From: Sulfuritalea sp.
GTDB taxonomy: Bacteria > Pseudomonadota > Gammaproteobacteria > Burkholderiales > Rhodocyclaceae
Assembly: GCA_030680805.1 (NCBI GenBank)
Contig: JAUXUK010000106.1
Location: forward strand, 1 to 64,000
Direction: 5' to 3'
DNA: 64,000 nucleotides
Shown in pieces: positions 58,461 through 64,000 of this stretch. Both the position numbers and the translations under genes were made by a program. The stretch's first letter is position 1. The number at the start of each line of letters is the position of its first letter. The notes under the pieces are model-generated. The model had not been told where the DNA came from. It did no database searches and worked only from the letters and a program-made list of their open reading frames with translations.

Positions 58461-58691
58461 ATGCAGCAATTCAACATCGCCGAAGCCAAGGCCCATCTCT
58501 CCGAACTGGTGCAAAAAGCCATGATGGGCGAGGAAATCGTCATCGCCCGCGACAACAAGCCGTTGGCAATGCTGGTGCCCATCCAGCGTCCGGCGGGCAA
58601 ACGCATTCCCGGTTCGGGCAAGGGTCAAATCCTCTTCATGGCGGATAACTTCGACGCGATCCCCGAGGGATTCGAGGACTACACGGGGTGA
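58461..58691 (+). CDS. Phd/YefM-family antitoxin
   Basis: A 76-residue antitoxin. The N-terminal DNA-binding part (MQQFNIAEAKAHLSELVQKA, EEIVIARDNKPLAMLVP) is typical of Phd/YefM; the C-terminal ~30 residues should wrap the toxin. An AGGAG site precedes the ATG. It overlaps the toxin gene by 4 nt (GTGA) and is preceded by a palindrome over the promoter. Confidence 0.92.
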   Translation: MQQFNIAEAKAHLSELVQKAMMGEEIVIARDNKPLAMLVPIQRPAGKRIPGSGKGQILFMADNFDAIPEGFEDYTG

Positions 58692-59074
58692 TTGCGCTGC
58701 TCGACACCAATGCCTTCCTGCATTGGGTGGAGGGCGACGACAAGCTGTCAGCCAAGGCCAAGTCCTGTATCGCCAACCCGGACAACGAAATCCTTGTCAG
58801 TGTCGTGGTGGCGTGGGAACTGGCGATCAAGTCCGGCCAGGGCGGCATCAAGCTGGCGTTGCCGGTCGGCCGTTATGTGGCGAGCCATATCGAAGCAAAC
58901 GGTTTTCGCCTGCTCGGCATTGAACTCGACGATGTGGCCGCCATCGAAACCCTGCCCCTGCATCATCGCGATCCCTTCGACCGCCTGCTGGTGGCGCAGG
59001 CAAAAAACCGCAAGCTGCCCGTGGTCAGTTCCGACCGGGCGTTTTCCGACTATGGCGTCAAACGTATCTGGTAA
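58688..59074 (+). CDS. vapC: VapC-type PIN-domain toxin
   Basis: A 128-residue PIN ribonuclease with a GTG start overlapping the antitoxin stop. The acidic residues expected of the active site are in ALLDTNAFLHW (residue 6), AWELAIKSG, RDPFDRLLVAQA and VSSDRAF. It would cleave RNA, often tRNA, when freed from the antitoxin. It ends only 5 nt before the DAHP synthase gene, so the pair may have been inserted just upstream of a biosynthetic gene. Confidence 0.92.
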   Translation: MIALLDTNAFLHWVEGDDKLSAKAKSCIANPDNEILVSVVVAWELAIKSGQGGIKLALPVGRYVASHIEANGFRLLGIELDDVAAIETLPLHHRDPFDRLLVAQAKNRKLPVVSSDRAFSDYGVKRIW

Positions 59075-59079
59075 CCGAC

Positions 59080-60156
59080 ATGCAACAAACTGAAAACCTC
59101 AATATCGAAGCCTTCGAGCCGATGCCCACGCCCGAAGAAATCCATGCTCGCGTGCCACTGTCGGAAGCCGCCGCTGAGTCGGTGCTGGCGGGACGGCGCA
59201 CGCTGGAACGCATCCTCGACGGCAGCGATCCGCGCATTTTCGTGGTGGTCGGGCCCTGCTCGATCCACGACCCGGTCGCCGGCCTCGATTACGCGCGGCG
59301 CCTGAAGAAGCTGGCCGACGAAGTGTCCGGAACCATGGTGCTGGTGATGCGGGTGTATTTCGAGAAGCCGCGCACCGCGACCGGCTGGAAGGGCTACATC
59401 AACGACCCGCGCATGGACGATTCCTTCCATATCGAGGAAGGCATGCAGAAAGCACGCGAGTTTCTCCTCGCCGTGAGTGAAATCGGCCTGCCGGCGGCGA
59501 CCGAGGCGCTCGACCCGATCGGGCCGCAATATCTGGGCGACCTGATTGCGTGGGTGGCGATCGGCGCACGCACTTCCGAATCGCAAACCCACCGCGAAAT
59601 GTCGTCCGGCCTGTCGGCCCCCGTAGGTTTCAAGAACGGCACCGACGGCTCGCTGGACGCCGCGGTCAATGCCATCATTTCGGCGGGCAGCCCGCACAGC
59701 TTCCTCGGCATCAACATGCAGGGCCGTTCCTGCGTGGTGCGCACCGCCGGCAACCGCTACGGCCACCTGGTGCTGCGCGGCGGCGGCGGACGGCCGAACT
59801 ACGACACGGTCAGCGTCGCGCTGGCCGAAGACGCACTGGCCAAGGCCAAGCTGCCGCACAACATCGTGGTCGATTGCTCCCATGCCAACAGCTACAAGAA
59901 GCCGGAGTTGCAGCCGCTTGTCATGCACGACTGCATCAATCAGGTCGTCGACCAGCGCAAGGCGGGACACCGCTCCATCGTCGGCCTGATGATCGAAAGC
60001 TTCATCGAAGCCGGCAACCAGCCCATCCCTGCCGATCTTTCGCAACTGAAGTACGGCTGTTCGGTCACGGATGCCTGCGTCGACTGGTTGACCACTGAAA
60101 GAATGCTGCGCGAGGCCGATGCCGCGCTGCGCGGCGCGATCACCAACCCTGCCTGA
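59080..60156 (+). CDS. aroG: 3-deoxy-7-phosphoheptulonate synthase (class I)
   Basis: A 358-residue DAHP synthase, the first step of the shikimate pathway. Visible motifs are VVVGPCSIHDPVAGLDYARR, RVYFEKPRTATGWKGYINDP, ALDPIGPQYLGDLIAWVAIG, VDCSHANSYKKPE and LMIESFIEAGNQ. The length and N-terminal extension fit the AroF/G/H group; which amino acid inhibits it cannot be told. It follows the toxin gene by 5 nt without an obvious promoter of its own. Confidence 0.95.
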   Translation: MQQTENLNIEAFEPMPTPEEIHARVPLSEAAAESVLAGRRTLERILDGSDPRIFVVVGPCSIHDPVAGLDYARRLKKLADEVSGTMVLVMRVYFEKPRTATGWKGYINDPRMDDSFHIEEGMQKAREFLLAVSEIGLPAATEALDPIGPQYLGDLIAWVAIGARTSESQTHREMSSGLSAPVGFKNGTDGSLDAAVNAIISAGSPHSFLGINMQGRSCVVRTAGNRYGHLVLRGGGGRPNYDTVSVALAEDALAKAKLPHNIVVDCSHANSYKKPELQPLVMHDCINQVVDQRKAGHRSIVGLMIESFIEAGNQPIPADLSQLKYGCSVTDACVDWLTTERMLREADAALRGAITNPA

Positions 60157-60164
60157 GAATTTCC

Positions 60165-61391
60165 ATGAGCCTGATTCGAGCCTTTCGTGGCCTGCGCCCT
60201 GCCCCTGGCCAGGCGGGAGCGATCGCCGCCCCGCCCTATGATGTGCTGTCGAGCGACGAAGCAAGGGCGCGCGCAACGGGCAAGCCGTGGTCCTTCCTGC
60301 ATATCTCCAAGCCGGAAATCGACCTGCCGCGCGACACGGACCCCTATGCGCCGGCGGTGTATGCCAAGGCCGCCGAGAACCTGCGGAAAATGTTGGCTGC
60401 CGGCGTGCTGGTGCGCGATGACGCGCCCTGCTACTACGCCTATCGCCTGACCATGGGCGCGCATGTGCAGACCGGCCTCGTCGCCGCGGCCAGTGTCGCC
60501 GATTACGACAGCAACCGCATCCGCAAGCACGAGTTCACGCGGCCCGACAAGGAAGACGACCGCGTGCACCAGATCGAGGCGCTCAATGCGCAGACCGGCC
60601 CGGTGCTGCTGGCCTATCCGGGTTCCGCAACGGCCGACGCGCTGATCGATGCCATCGCGCAGGGAACTCCGGCCGCTGACGTCACCGCCGACGACGGTAT
60701 CCGCCACCAGATATGGGTACTGACGGATGCCGCGCGGATTACCGCGATCACGCAAACCTTCGATGCCATGACCGCGCTCTACATCGCCGACGGCCATCAC
60801 CGTTCCGCTGCCGCCTCACGCGTCGCCGCCGCGCGCCGCACGCCGGGGCAGGAACAGTCGGCAGGCTACTTCCTGTCGGTGATCTTCCCCCACCACCAGA
60901 TGAAGATCATGGACTACAACCGCGTCGTCAAGGATCTCAACGGCCTTGAAAACTCGGCGCTGGTGACACGGCTCGCTGCGGCCTTCACGGTCGAGGACAG
61001 CGCGCAGCGCGTGCATCCGGCCCACCCCGGCGAGTTCGGCATGTACCTCGCCGGACGCTGGCACAAGCTGACGATCAAGCCCGACCTGATTCCCGCCGAT
61101 CCGGTGGCGAGCCTCGATGTGTCGCTGCTTTCCGAACACGTGCTGGGCCCGCTGTTGGGCATCGCCGACCTGCGCCGCGACAAACGCATCGATTTCGTCG
61201 GCGGTATCCGCGGTCTGGCCGAACTGGAAAAGCGCGTCGACTCGGGCGAGATGGCAGTGGCATTTGCGCTGCACCCGACGCGCATGGACCAACTGATGGC
61301 GGTGGCCGACAGCAACAACGTGATGCCGCCGAAGTCGACCTGGTTCGAACCCAAGCTGGCCGATGGGCTGGTTTCCCACGTGCTGGATTGA
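60165..61391 (+). CDS. DUF1015 family protein
   Basis: A 408-residue protein of the DUF1015 family (RAFRGLRPAPGQAGAIAAPP, YDVLSSDEARA, ADGHHRSAAASRVAAARR). The fold and function are not established to my knowledge; the DGHHR motif suggests a catalytic or metal site. It begins 8 nt after aroG, probably co-transcribed. A copy of the dispersed motif lies inside at 60948, read as ENSALVTR. Confidence 0.88.
   Translation: MSLIRAFRGLRPAPGQAGAIAAPPYDVLSSDEARARATGKPWSFLHISKPEIDLPRDTDPYAPAVYAKAAENLRKMLAAGVLVRDDAPCYYAYRLTMGAHVQTGLVAAASVADYDSNRIRKHEFTRPDKEDDRVHQIEALNAQTGPVLLAYPGSATADALIDAIAQGTPAADVTADDGIRHQIWVLTDAARITAITQTFDAMTALYIADGHHRSAAASRVAAARRTPGQEQSAGYFLSVIFPHHQMKIMDYNRVVKDLNGLENSALVTRLAAAFTVEDSAQRVHPAHPGEFGMYLAGRWHKLTIKPDLIPADPVASLDVSLLSEHVLGPLLGIADLRRDKRIDFVGGIRGLAELEKRVDSGEMAVAFALHPTRMDQLMAVADSNNVMPPKSTWFEPKLADGLVSHVLD
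60948..60973 (+). repeat. dispersed 26-nt motif, copy 5 (in DUF1015 gene)
   Basis: GAAAACTCGGCGCTGG then TGACACGGCT. The reading frame here differs by one base from copies 2 and 4. Confidence 0.7.
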
Positions 61392-61412
61392 GGGCTCGAC
61401 CAGCACCAAAGA

Positions 61413-61440
61413 AAAAGGGCAACCCGCGGGTTGCCCTTTT
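61413..61440. terminator. bidirectional Rho-independent terminator
   Basis: AAAAGGGCAACCC and GGGTTGCCCTTTT form a perfect 13-bp stem with a 2-nt centre between the convergent DUF1015 and HU genes. A and T runs on both sides serve both strands. Confidence 0.9.
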
Positions 61441-61457
61441 CAATGAAACTAAGCTGC

Positions 61458-61823
61458 TTACTTCTTCTTGGCGGCAGGCTTCTTGGCGGCAGCGGGTTTC
61501 TTCGCAGCCGGTGCCTTCTTTGCGGGAGCCTTCTTGGCCACCGGCTTCTTGCCGGCAACAGCGGCCTTGAGGCCAGCACCTGCGGAGAACTTCGGAACGG
61601 CCTTGGCGGCGATCTTCAGCACGGCGCCGGTCTTCGGATTCTTGCCGGTGCGCGCGGAACGCATCACGGACTTGAAGGTACCAAACCCGATCAGTGCAAC
61701 CGGATTGCCCTTCGAGATTACGGAGGTGATCACTTCGGTCAACGCATCGATGGCCTTGTTCACTGCGGCCTTGGAAAGTTCGGCACGTTCTGCTACTGCT
61801 TCGATCAGTTCGCTCTTGTTCAT
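61458..61823 (-). CDS. HU-family DNA-binding protein with histone-H1-like tail
   Basis: A 121-residue nucleoid protein. Residues 1-90 are a normal HU/IHF fold (MNKSELIEAVAERAELSKAA, GFGTFKSVMRSARTGKNPKT). Residues ~91-121 are a tail of Lys, Ala and Pro repeats (KKPVAKKAPAKKAPAAKK) resembling eukaryotic histone H1. Such HU variants are known in several betaproteobacteria and bind or compact DNA more strongly. It is a single gene between two terminator-type boundaries. Confidence 0.93.
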   Translation of the reverse strand: MNKSELIEAVAERAELSKAAVNKAIDALTEVITSVISKGNPVALIGFGTFKSVMRSARTGKNPKTGAVLKIAAKAVPKFSAGAGLKAAVAGKKPVAKKAPAKKAPAAKKPAAAKKPAAKKK

Positions 61824-61922
61824 TGAATTCCCCTTTGGTTGAAAAATCGTATTGTTCCACTAAATCCGTTCAAGTTGCAAGCCCCGCAAGCCTTGCCGCC
61901 AAATTTTCCGTGCGCGCTCCGC

Positions 61923-62468
61923 TCACAGCCCCTTCACCGCATACACCGCCGGCAGGTTGCGCCAGGCGCCCTTGACGTCCATGCCGTAGCCGAAGACGTA
62001 GCGATTCGGCAGGTGCACACCAACGAAATCCGCGGATATCGGTTTGGCGCGGCCCAGGTTCTTGTCGGCGAACACGGCGCTCAGTACTTCGGTAGCGCCT
62101 TGTGCCAGAAGGCGTTTGCGGATCTCGGCGAGGGTCACGCCTTCGTCGAGGATGTCATCCACCACCAGCACGACACGGCCCGCGACATCGGAGCGCGGCT
62201 CGACGATCCAGGCCAGCTGCCCGCCCGTGGTGACGTCGCCGTAGCGCGAAACATGCAGGTAGTCGAAATCCAGCGGGAAAATCAGTTGCGGCAGGAGCTG
62301 CCCGGTGAATACCACCGCGCCGCCCATGACGGCGAGTACCAGCGGGTTGGCGTCAGCCAGGCGCGCGGTGATTTCCGCAGCCACTCGCCGTACCGCCAGC
62401 GCCGAGTTTTCGGCCGAACACAGCAGATCGGCTTCGTCGAAGATTTTCTGTGCTTCCTGCGGGCTCAT
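61923..62468 (-). CDS. hpt: hypoxanthine-guanine phosphoribosyltransferase
   Basis: A 181-residue purine salvage enzyme. The PRPP-binding motif [18 protein letters not shown] is clear, with [16 protein letters not shown] and [11 protein letters not shown] for the pyrophosphate and flexible loops. It overlaps the galU stop by 4 nt. Its N-terminal coding part contains a copy of the dispersed motif (62386-62411), read as ENSALAVRR. Confidence 0.94.
   Translation of the reverse strand: MSPQEAQKIFDEADLLCSAENSALAVRRVAAEITARLADANPLVLAVMGGAVVFTGQLLPQLIFPLDFDYLHVSRYGDVTTGGQLAWIVEPRSDVAGRVVLVVDDILDEGVTLAEIRKRLLAQGATEVLSAVFADKNLGRAKPISADFVGVHLPNRYVFGYGMDVKGAWRNLPAVYAVKGL
62386..62411 (-). repeat. dispersed 26-nt motif, copy 6 (in hpt)
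   Basis: On the minus strand GAAAACTCGGCGCTGG then CGGTACGGCG, in the sense direction of hpt. Confidence 0.7.
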
Positions 62469-63331
62469 GCCATCCTCTTCAGCATCGCCGCAAAATCCCG
62501 GCCGACTTCCGGGTGGCGCAAACCGAAAGCCACCGTCGCTTCAAGGTAACCCAGCTTGGAGCCGCAATCGTAGCGCGCACCCTTGTAGCGATAGGCCAGT
62601 ACCTGCTCTTCGGCCAGCAGCGCGGCAATGCCGTCGGTGAGCTGTATCTCGCCGCCGGAACCCTTGCCGATGTGCGCGAGGTGATGAAAGATGCGCGGCG
62701 TCAGGATGTAACGGCCCACCACGGCCAGTGTCGATGGCGCTTCTTCGGGTCTGGGCTTTTCGACAATGCGCTGGATCTTTTCCAGCGTGTCGCTCATCGG
62801 CGCGCTGTCCACGATGCCGTAGCTCTTGGTGTCCTCGCGCGGCACCTGCTGCACGCCGATCACCGAGCTGCCGTAGTGGTCGTAAACATCAACCATCTGC
62901 TTCATGATCGGCGGATCGCCATCGAGCAGGTCGTCGGCCAGCAACACCGCAAAGGGTTCGTCGCCCACCGCCGGATAGGCGCAGAGCACCGCATGGCCGA
63001 GGCCCAAAGCTTCCGGCTGGCGGATGTAGATGCAGTTGATGTTCTTCGGAATCATGTTGCGCACGAACTCCAGCAACTCGGTCTTGCCGCGGTGCTCGAG
63101 CTCGCTTTCCAGTTCGTAGGCCTTGTCGAAGTGGTCCTCGATGGCGCGCTTGGAACGGCCGGTGACGAAAATCATGTCCGTGATGCCGGCGGCGACAGCT
63201 TCCTCCACCGCGTACTGGATCAGCGGCTTGTCCACGATGGGCATCATTTCCTTGGGACTGGCCTTGGTCGCGGGCAGGAAGCGGGTGCCCATGCCGGCAA
63301 CGGGGAATACGGCCTTGGTTACTTTCTTCAT
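62465..63331 (-). CDS. galU: UTP-glucose-1-phosphate uridylyltransferase
   Basis: A 288-residue enzyme making UDP-glucose. Motifs: [20 protein letters not shown] for nucleotide binding, [20 protein letters not shown], and [23 protein letters not shown] 63331 (MKKVTKAVF) has an AAGGAAC site 8 nt upstream; the longer frame to 63433 runs into the REP-like repeat and is spurious. Coupled to hpt by a 4-nt overlap. Confidence 0.95.
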   Translation of the reverse strand: MKKVTKAVFPVAGMGTRFLPATKASPKEMMPIVDKPLIQYAVEEAVAAGITDMIFVTGRSKRAIEDHFDKAYELESELEHRGKTELLEFVRNMIPKNINCIYIRQPEALGLGHAVLCAYPAVGDEPFAVLLADDLLDGDPPIMKQMVDVYDHYGSSVIGVQQVPREDTKSYGIVDSAPMSDTLEKIQRIVEKPRPEEAPSTLAVVGRYILTPRIFHHLAHIGKGSGGEIQLTDGIAALLAEEQVLAYRYKGARYDCGSKLGYLEATVAFGLRHPEVGRDFAAMLKRMA

Positions 63332-63369
63332 TTCTTGTTCCTTGGCTTGGAATCGATGTCGGTAGATTC

Positions 63370-64000
<631 letters not shown>

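Overview
The window is about 64 kb of high-GC chromosome from a betaproteobacterium, most likely of the order Rhodocyclales. I infer this from the TCA gene order (sdhC-sdhD-sdhA-sdhB-sdhE-gltA-sucA, with a GntR regulator facing mdh, a CitE-like lyase and acnB), an HU protein with a lysine/alanine/proline tail, the many PAS/GGDEF/EAL proteins and the dispersed-repeat content. No rRNA, tRNA or CRISPR array was seen.

Layout. 1-12.9 kb: a TCA-cycle block on two divergent strands around a perfect 18-bp operator. 13.0-15.6 kb: an ECF sigma factor, zinc-finger anti-sigma, periplasmic sensor and His-rich periplasmic protein, with two copies of one ECF-type promoter pattern. 15.6-24.9 kb: a leftward signalling block (PAS-GGDEF cyclase, NarL-type two-component pair, CheB-CheR-PAS fusion, small PAS protein) plus a DUF2934 protein and a decayed Hsp20 gene. 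25-28.5 kb: small secreted proteins, a MITE-like element placed 6 bp before ompR, ompR-envZ and a coupled truncated haemoglobin. 28.5-35.8 kb: AI-2E family permease, cNMP-binding protein, RNA 2',3'-cyclic phosphodiesterase, and ispF separated from ispD by a PhnD-like binding protein and a GGDEF-EAL protein. 35.9-46.3 kb: an accessory run with a DUF4010 membrane protein, a metallo-beta-lactamase/cNMP protein, an AmmeMemoRadiSam B-A fusion with its radical SAM partner, a SHOCT protein, a secreted caspase-TolB fusion and CorA. 46.4-49.8 kb: mfd. 49.9-59.1 kb: a defence island (palindromic repeat, hsdM-hsdS-AlbA_2/ATPase-hsdR, then a Phd/VapC toxin-antitoxin pair). 59.1-64 kb: DAHP synthase, DUF1015, HU, hpt, galU, an ORF6N gene ended by a repeat, and the 3' end of ligA.

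The most unusual signal is at DNA level. A 26-nt motif, GAAAASTCGGCGCTGG followed by YGNNACGGCK, occurs six times in near-complete form (15536, 27308, 27684, 47396, 60948, 62386) and at least four times in partial form. It lies on both strands and, inside unrelated genes, in different reading frames. Other repeats are a 269-bp MITE-like element, a perfect 27-bp inverted repeat beside the restriction island, a 35-nt block repeated before two terminators, and a REP-type pair that ends the ORF6N gene. Among proteins, the caspase-TolB fusion, the MEMO-AMMECR1 fusion with its radical SAM enzyme, and the PhnD plus GGDEF-EAL pair are the least understood systems. All calls come from reading the sequence; no database search was run.
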